From CAZHOV01 sp964534315 (GTDB taxonomy: Bacteria > Bacteroidota > Bacteroidia > Chitinophagales > Saprospiraceae): 64,000 nucleotides of DNA. Positions 7,453 through 16,354 of the stretch are shown here, piece after piece. The stretch spans positions 1 to 64,000 of the forward strand of contig CAZHOV010000009.1 in the NCBI GenBank assembly GCA_964534315.1, in the 5' to 3' direction. The notes below the pieces were generated by a model, which saw nothing but the letters and a program-made list of their open reading frames with translations, had not been told where the DNA came from and made no database searches. The position numbers and the translations under genes are program-made. The number at the start of each line of letters is the position of its first letter. Position 1 is the first letter of the stretch.

Positions 7453-9534
7453 TTAATCAATATCATCTAAATTCCGCAATTTGAGCTGCTCAGTCCCATC
7501 AAATTCGGTAATATAGCCGGTGATAGAGACTGTACCGGAAGGTACCGATTGCCCGGCCCAGGTTGCCTGAGACCTGGTGAACATGGTTAATGTTCCGGTA
7601 CCGTCGCTGATCATATTATTGCTAAAATCAAAGGTACTTCCGCTAATAGTAGCATTATTGATTTGCACAAGGGTCGATTCAAAATTTTCAAAATCAACTA
7701 GTATTTGACTGATGGTTACCACAGCAGGGGTAATCGATCCGGAGCCTGTCTGAGTCGCATTGCCCGGAGGCGTATTATTGATCTGAAGTAAGCCCTCAAA
7801 TTCAGATAATTCCAGATCAGTAATGATCACTTCGATCTCATCGCCCAGGTCGAAATTGTGGACTCCATCAAAACGCACCACGATTCCGCCAGTGGCATCC
7901 TGAATGACAAGGTTTGGGTCAGGTTCGTTCCCATTGGCTCGATCAGAAATAACAATCCCCTTAATCTTTCCTTCCGAAGCGGAAGAAGCGCCGCCCGTAA
8001 ACTCGGCTCTTACATCAGCGATATCTACAAGCGGGGCATCAACAACCGTGTCTTGCTCACAACGAACGCCCGTCATATTGACATCTCCCAAGTCGCGGAT
8101 AAATAGTTGCCTGTCATCTCCAAACACGCTGTAAATAGCTTCGATAGAACCATTGCCGTCGGGTGTGGTAGCATCAGCAAAGTCTGCGAAGCCACTGGAG
8201 CGAAGAATGATCTCATTATCATCGCAATCCTGAAGCGTTAAATTAACAGAAAACTGGTTGACCGCATCGGCATAGGTGACCCCGATGTCTCCAGGCACAA
8301 ATTCTACATTCTCAATCCGGATGAGCCGATTAATGTATTGAGCGCTAATGTTGGGAATACTAAGCGTAGGAGGATTTATAGGTTGATTTTGCGCTCCCGG
8401 GATAACAACTCCCGGAACACGTGATTCCTCAATACGGTCGCCATCGGGGTTACTAACCAATTGCGGTTTTCCATTAAAACTTCCAATAAATAGTCCTTGA
8501 CAATTAACAAAAACCTGGGAACCAACAGGATAGGTTTGATAGAGGTCTAATGCATCCAGACGGATCTCAATACCATCGGTTCCATCTTCGATTACGAGCG
8601 TTTTAAAGAAGTTGCCCGATTCATCATCTGCTACTACGACCCCTTCAAAAACAAGTTCGTCGGTAATTTCAAAATATTCTCCTCCTCCGGGATTTAGGTC
8701 TTTAATTGCACCAAGAGTAGTATTGACCGTTACATCCTGGCCACATCGAGGACCATTCATATTGATATCCTCCAGGTCGCGGATAAAAAGTTGTTCGTCA
8801 TTGCCGAAAACACTGTAAATTGCAACTAAGGAACCGTTGCCCGAAGGCGTCAATTCCGCTGCAAAATCGGCAAATCCGCTGGATCGTAAAAGGACCGTAT
8901 TTTTATCACAATCCTGGATGGAGCGATTGACGGACAGCTGGTTGGCTGCGTCGGCATAGGTTACTCCGGTCTCAGAGTCGACAAACTCTACGTTTTCTAG
9001 TTTGATCAGGCGATTGACATATTGGGGTCCAAGTTCGGAAATGGTCACCGTAGTAGGTGTTAAAGGCATATTTTGCGCTCCGGCGATGAGGTGCATAGGA
9101 GCAAGTAATTCTTCAATGGCGTTTCCGATAGAATCTCCCGCTATTTGGGGTTTTCCGTTAAAATCGCCGATGTATAGCCCATCGCAAATGACAAATAGCT
9201 CAGTACCGACTGGGTAATTACCAAAAAGCCCGACAACATTTACCCGGATTTCCAATGCTCCTGTTGAATCTTCGAATACCAGACTCTTAAAGAAGTTTCC
9301 TGATTCGTCATCCGCAGTAATAATTCCTGAAATAATCCAGTCTTCTGTGATGGGCACATAGTCAGATCCAATAGTATGCAAAGCTTTCACCTCAGCGATG
9401 GAAGCATTCGCCTGTATATTTGGCAGATCTTTTACCGGTGGCTCATCAAATTCCTCTTTACAACCAGTGAAGATCACCAGCGCCAGGGTAAAGAATAAAA
9501 ACAAAAACTTTATTGAAAAATTAACTGATTTCAT
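7453..9534 (-). CDS. DUF5689 lipoprotein with three tandem OB-fold-like repeats
   Basis: The 693-residue protein has a lipoprotein signal (VIFTGCKEEFDEP, Cys ~25) and should be anchored at the outer membrane. It contains three related units, about 40-250, 265-475 and 490-693. The first two share DDESGNFFK, YPVGxxxFVxCxGLxIGxFNGKPQ, QYxNRLIxxENVEF and FGxDxQLFIRDL. This is the DUF5689 pattern, which resembles OB-fold modules found near secreted nucleases. It lies 137 nt downstream of a TonB receptor on the same strand and faces an EEP nuclease beyond that. A role in capturing nucleic acid or another polyanion for import is inference from this neighbourhood. Confidence 0.85.
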   Translation of the reverse strand: MKSVNFSIKFLFLFFTLALVIFTGCKEEFDEPPVKDLPNIQANASIAEVKALHTIGSDYVPITEDWIISGIITADDESGNFFKSLVFEDSTGALEIRVNVVGLFGNYPVGTELFVICDGLYIGDFNGKPQIAGDSIGNAIEELLAPMHLIAGAQNMPLTPTTVTISELGPQYVNRLIKLENVEFVDSETGVTYADAANQLSVNRSIQDCDKNTVLLRSSGFADFAAELTPSGNGSLVAIYSVFGNDEQLFIRDLEDINMNGPRCGQDVTVNTTLGAIKDLNPGGGEYFEITDELVFEGVVVADDESGNFFKTLVIEDGTDGIEIRLDALDLYQTYPVGSQVFVNCQGLFIGSFNGKPQLVSNPDGDRIEESRVPGVVIPGAQNQPINPPTLSIPNISAQYINRLIRIENVEFVPGDIGVTYADAVNQFSVNLTLQDCDDNEIILRSSGFADFADATTPDGNGSIEAIYSVFGDDRQLFIRDLGDVNMTGVRCEQDTVVDAPLVDIADVRAEFTGGASSASEGKIKGIVISDRANGNEPDPNLVIQDATGGIVVRFDGVHNFDLGDEIEVIITDLELSEFEGLLQINNTPPGNATQTGSGSITPAVVTISQILVDFENFESTLVQINNATISGSTFDFSNNMISDGTGTLTMFTRSQATWAGQSVPSGTVSITGYITEFDGTEQLKLRNLDDID

Positions 9535-9671
9535 GATTAAAAAATGAATTATGATTTATTAAAATTTTAAGAAAAAGGAGAATGGAACAGAGGCATGTTT
9601 CTTCATCTATCCTATTCTTTATCCTTTTTTCAATTATTCATTATACATTACAAATTACTAATTGATAGCGC

Positions 9672-12521
9672 CTACATTCTAAGTGTTACACTGGCAAAGT
9701 AATTCAGCCCGTAAGCATAATAGTATCTATTCGGGAAAATACCGACTTCTTTATTTTCAAAATCGAAACGCGATTGCTCAAACCCGCCGGAGATAAAGTT
9801 CTGGTCATTCAATAAGTTATTAACTCCTACATTTAGATAGATGAATACATCATTGATCTTCCAGGATTTACCCGCAAAGATGTCAATCGAAAATTGTCCG
9901 TCGGTTTTTTCCTGGTAAAGGATATCTCTCCACAAGTCGGAGCCGGGCTCCACGATTTGTTCGACATACTGTGGGTCTGAGGTATAGGAGACCGCCTGTG
10001 TCGTTCGCCGGTCCGGGAAGAAATCCATATATACGCGATGTACATAGTTGAAATTGATATTAGCAAACCAATACTGTTTGGAGCGGTAGTTTAAGCCAAG
10101 GGTATATGCCGACTGAGGCGTACCGGGCACATAAAAATTTTCGATATAAACAGGCTCCTCGTAAGCAACCGGATCAGCATTGAAGTTATTGCCATCATAA
10201 ACGGTCACCTGCTCCGGGCGATCATTGTAGATGTGTTCTCCTATGGCGGCAGCACCAATAAAACTTAGGGTCGGGGAGGCCTTTATTTCGAAAGCGGCTT
10301 CCAGCCCCATATGGCGTTTGCTGATTCCCGTCATTACATAGTTTCTGAATCCGCCTTCAGCTCCTCCAGGGCCTCCGTCATCCTGGAACAGATTCCGATT
10401 GAAAACCTGATTATTAAATTGGGTGTAATATCCTACTAATCGTCCTTTTATTTTTGGCGATTTGATCAGGTACCCCCCTTCAATAGAGGCGATCTCTTCG
10501 CTTTGGAGGTTCGGAACGACCTGATTCCACTGCCGTACGCCGATAAATGAATTTCGGAAGAAAGGCGCTCTGGTGAGGTAAGCCCCATTGACAAAAAGGT
10601 AATTCCTACCGTCAATTTTATACGTGGCCCCTGCTTTTATTTTATAATTAAGAAAATTGGATTTTTCTGAATCTCCCAGGGAGTTATCCGGAGCTACGCC
10701 CGATTGGATATCTCCCGTTCGCCAAAAGCGGGTGTTGGAGACTTCTACTCCGGCAAAATAATCAAGCTTTTTGGTGGTCACTGAAGCTTGAACCCATCCT
10801 AATGCTTTATGGATAGTTGCATCATAGTCATACCAAAAACGATCACCTTCTCTAAGTATCCGGTTGGGTTGATTCAAATCGTTTTGGATAAGATCATCTT
10901 CTCCCGCGGCTTCAAACTCCAAAAACTTATTTATATCCAGGTAAAAGTCTCCCCCCAATAGGTCGACTACGGAGTTATAGTTATCTGAATGATAATATTG
11001 ATAGGTCGCTCCTCCGTCAATGGTCAACTGGTTGTTAACGAATGATTCAAATATGGTGTTGAAGTTTATTTTTTGGCTATCAAATCTTCTTTCAGAAAGA
11101 ATGTATTGAGAGCGATTGCCGGAGATTGTTTCTCCGGTGCCATTAGCGTTTTCGATAGTTTCGAAACTATTTCGGTTGACTTCATACATGTAGTCCCAGT
11201 CGACCTGGCGCAAATCCTCATTTTCGCGAAGCAATTGCTCTACGATGTCTGCTTGCTCTTCACTTCCTACCAGGCGCATATAGCTTGGAGCCTTCCGGTA
11301 ATATTCCGGACGGGGATCGCTGACATTGTACCAGTCTAGAGCGGTAGTGCCGTAGCGGCCTGTTTGATAGGAGACCGCTGTAAGTAAGCTGGATTTTTTA
11401 CTGATCTTCCAGTCATGTGATAGAATCGCAACAGGTTGATGTGCTGTATTGACTCTGGAGTTTCGCTTTTCTCCATTCTGAAAGCCCCAATAAGGGTTGT
11501 AATAATTATTTTCGGCAATATCGTACCATTCCTGAGTAGCCGGACCATTTCGACCTCTACGAGAGGGGGCGCCAAAGGCGGTCAGTGAAATAGCGTGTTT
11601 TTCATTTATTTCTTTATCAATAGATAAGAAGTAGGAATAGGCATCGTAGAAGGTACCTTCAACGTAGCCTTCTTCCGCCCATCGTTTAGAGACGGAGGCG
11701 CTAAAGGCCCATCCGCTCGTCAGCCTTCCGGTAGAATAAGTAGCCATGAGGCGATGACGGTAAGCCCGGTTAGAGTTGGCGTAAGAAACACGCAACTGCG
11801 GGCGCTGGCGGGAGGCTCTGGCATCAATAAGCGTAGATCCGCCAATACCGCCGATCGAAAAGCCCACATCATCCATACCGATGGCATTGTTTTGATTTCG
11901 GAACACATCGTTCAATCCGCCCCAGTTGGCCCAGAATGCCCGTCCGATCTCCAGGTCGTTCATAGGGGCACCATTGATAAAAACGGCTGTATTTCGGGAG
12001 TCATACCCCCGGATTCTGAATCGGCGCGGCCCAAAAGTGAAAGCAGCAGCTGCCAAAAAAGGATCTCTGGTGGCCGTCAGGAGACCCGAAATGTTCTGAA
12101 CATTGGTATTGTCACCGTTCAGGTCATCTGCATCCAGCGTGATCGTTGGTATGTTTTCTTCCAGAGATAGCCCTTCCGACTTAATATTAGTTTCCATATA
12201 AATTTTGCCTAGATCCAATCTTCCACTTCCTTCAGAAAACTTTCGTGTTTCTTCAATATAATTCGGTGCATTAAATACAACCATTTGGCTGCCTGGGGGG
12301 ATATCTTGTAAAACAAAAAAACCTTCCGCATCGGTAGTCGTCCCTATTTTGGTTCCCTCAATAAGTACCTCAACGTTTTCGATGGGGAAATTGGTCTTCA
12401 CGTCAATAACCTGCCCCCTGATTTGTAGTTGTTGCCCCTGAAGCTGTGGAGTACCAATGAAAAGTCCCAATAACAACAAGGTGAAACAAAAAAATGGTTT
12501 GGTGAAAAAAGAGCTGACCAT
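9672..12521 (-). CDS. TonB-dependent outer-membrane receptor with carboxypeptidase-regulatory-like domain
   Basis: From the ATG at 12521 the protein has 949 residues. It has a signal peptide ending LQGQ, a CarboxypepD_reg-like beta-sandwich (~25-110, RGQVIDVKTNFPIENVEVLIEG), a plug domain with RFRIRGYDSRNTAVFINGAPMNDLE, and a long 22-strand barrel ending in an aromatic residue pattern (YFASVTLRM). It should import a ligand across the outer membrane using TonB energy. In-frame ATGs at 12614 and 12560 would add residues ahead of the signal peptide and are judged less likely. The DUF5689 lipoprotein follows downstream and probably acts as its surface partner. A secreted EEP nuclease is divergently placed. 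Confidence 0.92.
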   Translation of the reverse strand: MVSSFFTKPFFCFTLLLLGLFIGTPQLQGQQLQIRGQVIDVKTNFPIENVEVLIEGTKIGTTTDAEGFFVLQDIPPGSQMVVFNAPNYIEETRKFSEGSGRLDLGKIYMETNIKSEGLSLEENIPTITLDADDLNGDNTNVQNISGLLTATRDPFLAAAAFTFGPRRFRIRGYDSRNTAVFINGAPMNDLEIGRAFWANWGGLNDVFRNQNNAIGMDDVGFSIGGIGGSTLIDARASRQRPQLRVSYANSNRAYRHRLMATYSTGRLTSGWAFSASVSKRWAEEGYVEGTFYDAYSYFLSIDKEINEKHAISLTAFGAPSRRGRNGPATQEWYDIAENNYYNPYWGFQNGEKRNSRVNTAHQPVAILSHDWKISKKSSLLTAVSYQTGRYGTTALDWYNVSDPRPEYYRKAPSYMRLVGSEEQADIVEQLLRENEDLRQVDWDYMYEVNRNSFETIENANGTGETISGNRSQYILSERRFDSQKINFNTIFESFVNNQLTIDGGATYQYYHSDNYNSVVDLLGGDFYLDINKFLEFEAAGEDDLIQNDLNQPNRILREGDRFWYDYDATIHKALGWVQASVTTKKLDYFAGVEVSNTRFWRTGDIQSGVAPDNSLGDSEKSNFLNYKIKAGATYKIDGRNYLFVNGAYLTRAPFFRNSFIGVRQWNQVVPNLQSEEIASIEGGYLIKSPKIKGRLVGYYTQFNNQVFNRNLFQDDGGPGGAEGGFRNYVMTGISKRHMGLEAAFEIKASPTLSFIGAAAIGEHIYNDRPEQVTVYDGNNFNADPVAYEEPVYIENFYVPGTPQSAYTLGLNYRSKQYWFANINFNYVHRVYMDFFPDRRTTQAVSYTSDPQYVEQIVEPGSDLWRDILYQEKTDGQFSIDIFAGKSWKINDVFIYLNVGVNNLLNDQNFISGGFEQSRFDFENKEVGIFPNRYYYAYGLNYFASVTLRM

Positions 12522-12956
12522 GGGGTAACCCTTTTTGGTTTGGTAAAATGTTAAATACATAGAAACATTTTTTCGGTGAACTGGATAGAAATTGAAAAGT
12601 ATTAGTCGTCCCATTAATACAAGTGAAGTTTACTGGTAAAAGCGTTCATTTTCCATTTTTTACCGGAGTGGTGGTGTGTCGTTCCTTAAATTATGCTGCA
12701 AAATTAGTTTTTTTAATTGTAGATTCCTTTTTTCTGGCACTAAATTATGTTGATAGCGTTACATTTTTGTTCTATTGGTCACACAAAGACAAAGTTGCCT
12801 GTTTGTATTTTAGCAGCAGTAAAGAAGCGTATTAACATAAAATTAAAATGAGCTGGCATAGCATTTGCCTCGATATTAATAGGCCCTTCATTATATTTGC
12901 CCATATAAGAGGCATGGCCTTAAAATCACTTTTTTAATCAAAATAATCGAAAAAAT
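12522..12956. promoter_or_regulatory. Divergent regulatory region between TonB receptor and EEP nuclease
   Basis: This ~435-bp AT-rich region must hold promoters for both directions. TATATTTG at 12892-12899 fits the Bacteroidota -7 consensus TAnnTTTG, 57 nt before the nuclease ATG. A TTTG at 12864-12867 could serve as the upstream element, but the spacing is long. A 70-codon frame at 12623-12835 has no recognisable content. No clear operator or riboswitch is visible. Confidence 0.4.
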
Positions 12957-13997
12957 ATGCGTTACCTTTGGTTAACCTTCCTTTTTACAGCATTCATCTA
13001 TTCCTCAACCTGGTCACAAGGCAAAGCGTATAAAGTGGGATGTATAGGATTTTATAACTTCGAAAACCTCTTCGATACCGAAGATGATCCCGAAAAAAGA
13101 GATGAAGATTTTACGCCGGATGGTTCGTACAATTGGGACCAAAAACTATACCAGGAAAAGCTAAATCAATTGGCGACTGTCGTTTCTGATCTGGGAACAG
13201 AATTAACGCCTGATGGCATCTCTATTCTCGGGCTTTCAGAAATCGAAAATCGGAAAGTATTGGAAGATTTTGTTAATCACCCAAAGGTAAGAAACCGCAA
13301 TTTCCAGATCGTTCACTACGAATCTCCCGATGAAAGAGGGATTGACTGTGCTCTCTTATACAACCCCAAATACTTCGAAGTCATCTCCAGCAAACCGATC
13401 CACCAATATATTGTCAGACCGGATAGTTCAATAGATTATACCCGCGATGTTTTATTAGTTTCAGGGCTGTTCGACGGCGACTTGATGCACATTATGGTCA
13501 ACCATTGGCCATCTCGTGGTGGGGGAGAAGCGGCGAGTGCTTACAAGCGTAAACAATCGGCTGAAATCTGTAAAGCCGTAGCCGATTCCCTTATGCAGGC
13601 CGATCCTAATGCCAAAGTGGTCATCATGGGTGATTTGAACGACGATCCGGTAAGCCCCAGTATTAAGGAGGTTTTAGATGTTAAATTTAAAAAGAAAAAG
13701 GTAAAAGAAGGCGATCTGTACAACCCCTGGTACAATTTCTACAAAAAAGGTGTTGGCACCCTCGCCTGGCGTGATTCCTGGAATTTATTTGATCAGGTCA
13801 TCCTTTCCTACGGCTTCGTCAACCCTGATGCCGGCGGCTATCAATACTACCAATCTTCCATCTACAACAAAAACTACCTCGTCCAGAAAACGGGTCAATT
13901 TAAGGGCTACCCCTTCCGCACATTTGCCGGTGGAGCCTATTTGGGGGGATATAGTGATCACTTTCCGGTTTATGTATTTTTGGTTAAGGAAATATGA
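12957..13997 (+). CDS. Secreted endonuclease/exonuclease/phosphatase (EEP) family protein
   Basis: The 346-residue protein has a signal peptide (MRYLWLTFLFTAFIYSSTWSQ) and the EEP fold. The metal-binding Glu is in GLSEIENRK, the catalytic His in VNHWPSRGGGE, the Asp/Asn pair in VIMGDLNDDP and the final Asp-His in SDHFPVYV. The family cleaves phosphodiester or phosphomonoester bonds in nucleic acids, phosphoinositides or sphingolipids. The HWPSR variant is common among secreted nucleases of Bacteroidota, so DNA or RNA is the favoured substrate. Its stop codon TGA lies inside the first unit of a heptamer array. It faces the TonB receptor/DUF5689 pair and may supply their substrate. Confidence 0.9.
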   Translation: MRYLWLTFLFTAFIYSSTWSQGKAYKVGCIGFYNFENLFDTEDDPEKRDEDFTPDGSYNWDQKLYQEKLNQLATVVSDLGTELTPDGISILGLSEIENRKVLEDFVNHPKVRNRNFQIVHYESPDERGIDCALLYNPKYFEVISSKPIHQYIVRPDSSIDYTRDVLLVSGLFDGDLMHIMVNHWPSRGGGEAASAYKRKQSAEICKAVADSLMQADPNAKVVIMGDLNDDPVSPSIKEVLDVKFKKKKVKEGDLYNPWYNFYKKGVGTLAWRDSWNLFDQVILSYGFVNPDAGGYQYYQSSIYNKNYLVQKTGQFKGYPFRTFAGGAYLGGYSDHFPVYVFLVKEI

Positions 13998-14070
13998 AAT
14001 ATGAAGTATGAAATATGAAATATGAAGGATGAAGGATGAAATATGAAGGATGAAATATGAAGGATGAAGG
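13994..14070. repeat. Heptamer tandem array, unit ATGAARK, 11 units
   Basis: Eleven consecutive 7-nt units (ATGAAAT, ATGAAGT, ATGAAGG) run without interruption. The first unit provides the TGA stop of the EEP gene. The inverted counterpart lies at 14763-14804, so the two arrays flank the four-helix-bundle gene. Confidence 0.92.
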
Positions 14071-14297
14071 TCCCCACCAGCTAATGCTTGGGGCAAAATG
14101 AAAGCTACCTGCAAGAACATAATTATCAACCCACCATTTCAACGGTGGGGAAAACCAAATGATCCCTAAGCATAAACGTTCGCCTGGCTATTCGGAGAAA
14201 AGGTTGAAAACATAAGGAGGGAGGCTTAAATAATTTAGAAGTAATAGGAGAATGATAGACTTCGTTAGTTAAAATAAACAATATAAGGCTTGACAAG
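14071..14297. other. Non-coding segment with small hairpins
   Basis: No convincing gene is visible. TCCCCACC (14070-14077) has an inverse GGTGGGGA near 14145-14152, and a local CCCACC/GGTGGG hairpin lies in front of the latter. The segment belongs to the stretch between the two inverted heptamer arrays. Confidence 0.4.
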
Positions 14298-14328
14298 CTT
14301 TCATCTTTCATGATGAAGGTTTTTTTTT
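14298..14328 (+). terminator. Hairpin plus T-run upstream of the four-helix-bundle gene
   Basis: CTTTCATC (14298-14305) pairs with GATGAAGG (14312-14319) with one G-T pair, followed by nine T. It has the form of a Rho-independent terminator on the plus strand and could end transcripts from the EEP gene before the next gene starts at 14352. Confidence 0.55.
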
Positions 14329-14351
14329 AATAAAGTATAAAATAAAGTAAT

Positions 14352-14720
14352 ATGAAAACTAAAAAACCTTTTGACATAAAGGAAAGGACCTTCCTTTTTG
14401 GAATTGAAATTGTCCATTCCTGTAGGATTATGCAAAAAATGGAGCAGGAATATGTTCTTAGCAAGCAGCTCCTGAGATCAGGAACGGCGATAGGTGCATT
14501 AATTCGAGAAGCCCACAACGGTGAAAGCCATGCAGACTTTATTCATAAAATGGCTATTGCTCAAAAAGAATGCGCAGAAACTATTTATTGGCTTGATCTC
14601 ATTTATGCCACTGATTTAAACAACGAATCCAAAGTGCTACTTCTAAAATCTGAAGCGGAAGAGTTACTGAAGATAATTCGAACCATAATTCTCAACAAAA
14701 AGCGATCCCTTTCCAAATAA
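14352..14720 (+). CDS. Four helix bundle protein (23S rRNA intervening-sequence protein family)
   Basis: The 122-residue protein matches the S23/TIGR02436 four-helix-bundle pattern: FGIEIVHSCRIM in helix 1, SKQLLRSGTAIGALIREA in helix 2, FIHKMAIAQKECAETIYWLDLI in helix 3, and a final helix SEAEELLKIIRTIILN. The family is scattered in bacterial genomes, first seen in insertions in 23S rRNA genes; avd proteins of diversity-generating retroelements share the fold. Its molecular role is not established. No rRNA, reverse transcriptase or retroelement is next to it here. It lies between two heptamer arrays in inverted orientation, so it may travel with that DNA. Confidence 0.92.
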   Translation: MKTKKPFDIKERTFLFGIEIVHSCRIMQKMEQEYVLSKQLLRSGTAIGALIREAHNGESHADFIHKMAIAQKECAETIYWLDLIYATDLNNESKVLLLKSEAEELLKIIRTIILNKKRSLSK

Positions 14721-14762
14721 TTTTTATTTTATTTCCCAACTCTCCGCAGGAGAGAAAAATTT

Positions 14763-14804
14763 CATACTTAATATTTCATACTTCATACTTCATACTTCAT
14801 ATTT
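14763..14804. repeat. Heptamer tandem array, unit CATACTT, 6 units
   Basis: Six 7-nt units (CATACTT four times, AATATTT and CATATTT once each) end 7 nt before the helicase ATG. The reverse complement belongs to the same monomer family as the array at 13994-14070. Confidence 0.9.
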
Positions 14805-14811
14805 AAAAAAA

Positions 14812-16110
14812 ATGTCTTTAGACAAAGAACCGCTCCAACTCAACGATGATTTTCAATATGTGCTGGATGTATTGGAGCATACAGAACGTAGTATTTTTAT
14901 AACCGGAAAGGCAGGAACGGGAAAATCAACCCTGTTGCGACTATTTCGGAAAACGACAAAAAAGAAATATGCCGTACTTGCACCTACTGGTATTGCGGCG
15001 TTGAATGTAGGAGGGCAAACGATCCACTCATTTTTTGGCTTTCCGGCACGGATGCTTACCAGCAAGGATATAAAAAAGCGGAAGAACCATAAATTATACA
15101 AGGCACTGAAGGTATTAGTTATTGATGAGATCTCTATGGTGCGGGCCGATTTGCTGGACAGTATTGACCTGGCGTTACGTAAGAATCGCGAAAATCCCCT
15201 TCCGTTTGGCGGAGTGCAAATGATCTTTTTTGGCGATTTGTTTCAATTGCCTCCAGTGGTGGCTTCAGAGACGGAGCAGCACTTTTTTCAGACTGTTTAT
15301 GACAGTCCTTATTTCTTTTCCGCCAAAGTATTTGAGCAAGGATTTGAAATGGAAAAGGTAGAGTTGCGGCAGACCTACCGGCAACAGTCCAGGCATTTTA
15401 TCCGCTTGCTGGATGCGGTGCGGCTGAACCGCATCGACTGGGAAGACCTGGAAGATCTTAATGAGCAGTACAAACCCGATTTTAAAGCAACCGACAATTA
15501 CATCACCCTCTCTGCTCGAAATGCAACGGTTGACGGTATCAATATCAAGCAGCTCAAAAAGCTGCAAAACCTGGAATATACTTATCTGGCAAAGCTTACC
15601 GGAGATTTTAATCCCCGGTTATTTCCTACTGACCCGGCGCTTAAACTCAAAGTCGGGGCCCAGGTGATGTTTGTCAAGAACGATCCCAAACGGCAGTTTG
15701 TGAACGGAACGATTGGGACGGTGATGGAACTGGAAGAGGATAACGTTACCGTAGCTGTTCAGGACAATAGTGGTAAAAGTAAATGGATTGAGCTGGAAAA
15801 AATGACCTGGGAGATCCTTAAATATACCACCAAAAAAGATAATCCCAATGAAATTGATACCGAAGTGGTAGGCAGTTTTGAGCAATTCCCACTAAAACTG
15901 GCCTGGGCAATTACTATCCATAAAAGCCAGGGTCAAACCTTCGATAAAGTAATCATAGATATGCAACGAGGTGCTTTTGAACACGGACAAACCTATGTGG
16001 CATTGAGTAGGTGCCGAACGTTGGAAGGCATTATTCTAAAAAAACCACTTGACTTCAAGGATGTTATGGTAGACGATCGTATCGTAGAGTATTACGAACA
16101 GCATTTTTAA
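14812..16110 (+). CDS. Pif1/RecD-like superfamily 1B DNA helicase
   Basis: The 432-residue protein shows the Pif1 helicase motifs in order: Walker A GKAGTGKST (~32-40), motif Ia LAPTGIAALNVGGQTIHSFF, Walker B VLVIDEISMV, motif III FFGDLFQLPPV, motif IV ELRQTYRQ, a nucleic-acid-binding GTIGTV loop, motif V AITIHKSQGQTFDKVI and motif VI QTYVALSRC. It should be a 5'-3' DNA helicase. Many Bacteroidota homologues carry an extra C-terminal domain; this one stops soon after motif VI and is a core-only form. The ATG at 14812 follows the heptamer array directly. Confidence 0.93.
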   Translation: MSLDKEPLQLNDDFQYVLDVLEHTERSIFITGKAGTGKSTLLRLFRKTTKKKYAVLAPTGIAALNVGGQTIHSFFGFPARMLTSKDIKKRKNHKLYKALKVLVIDEISMVRADLLDSIDLALRKNRENPLPFGGVQMIFFGDLFQLPPVVASETEQHFFQTVYDSPYFFSAKVFEQGFEMEKVELRQTYRQQSRHFIRLLDAVRLNRIDWEDLEDLNEQYKPDFKATDNYITLSARNATVDGINIKQLKKLQNLEYTYLAKLTGDFNPRLFPTDPALKLKVGAQVMFVKNDPKRQFVNGTIGTVMELEEDNVTVAVQDNSGKSKWIELEKMTWEILKYTTKKDNPNEIDTEVVGSFEQFPLKLAWAITIHKSQGQTFDKVIIDMQRGAFEHGQTYVALSRCRTLEGIILKKPLDFKDVMVDDRIVEYYEQHF

Positions 16111-16225
16111 CCAAATTTATGTTGGAATTCAAGGGTGTTTTAAAAAAAAATGTCTATTTTTAGAAGGTGACAGCATTTTTGTAAACCCTACTATTGAATT
16201 GGTTGATTTCATAAATTATTAGGTT

Positions 16226-16354
16226 ATGTCTAGTAAACGAAAGCGAAGACTTGAAGCAAAACGCAAAAAAGAAGAAAAACGAATAGTTACGATCGTAGTT
16301 GTATCAGTTGTTGTTATCCTCGTTATCCTCTACGTTGTCTTTCTGAATTTTTAA
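16226..16354 (+). CDS. Predicted 42-residue single-span membrane protein
   Basis: An ATG at 16226 opens 42 codons ending TAA at 16354. The product has a strongly basic N-terminus (MSSKRKRRLEAKRKKEEKR) followed by one hydrophobic helix (IVTIVVVSVVVILVILYVVF), a coherent small membrane protein with its basic end in the cytoplasm. It follows the helicase gene by 115 nt on the same strand and overlaps the 3' end of the convergent membrane-protein gene by 51 nt. The base composition of the basic region is Lys-rich by AAA/AAG use, so chance cannot be excluded. Function unknown. Confidence 0.5.
   Translation: MSSKRKRRLEAKRKKEEKRIVTIVVVSVVVILVILYVVFLNF

Noticed and set aside
12623..12835. 70-codon frame in the divergent control region
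   Set aside because: The peptide has no recognisable domain and the region must hold two promoters.
14352..14720. Diversity-generating retroelement accessory gene (avd)
   Set aside because: The fold family is the same, but no reverse transcriptase, template repeat or variable-repeat gene was found nearby.
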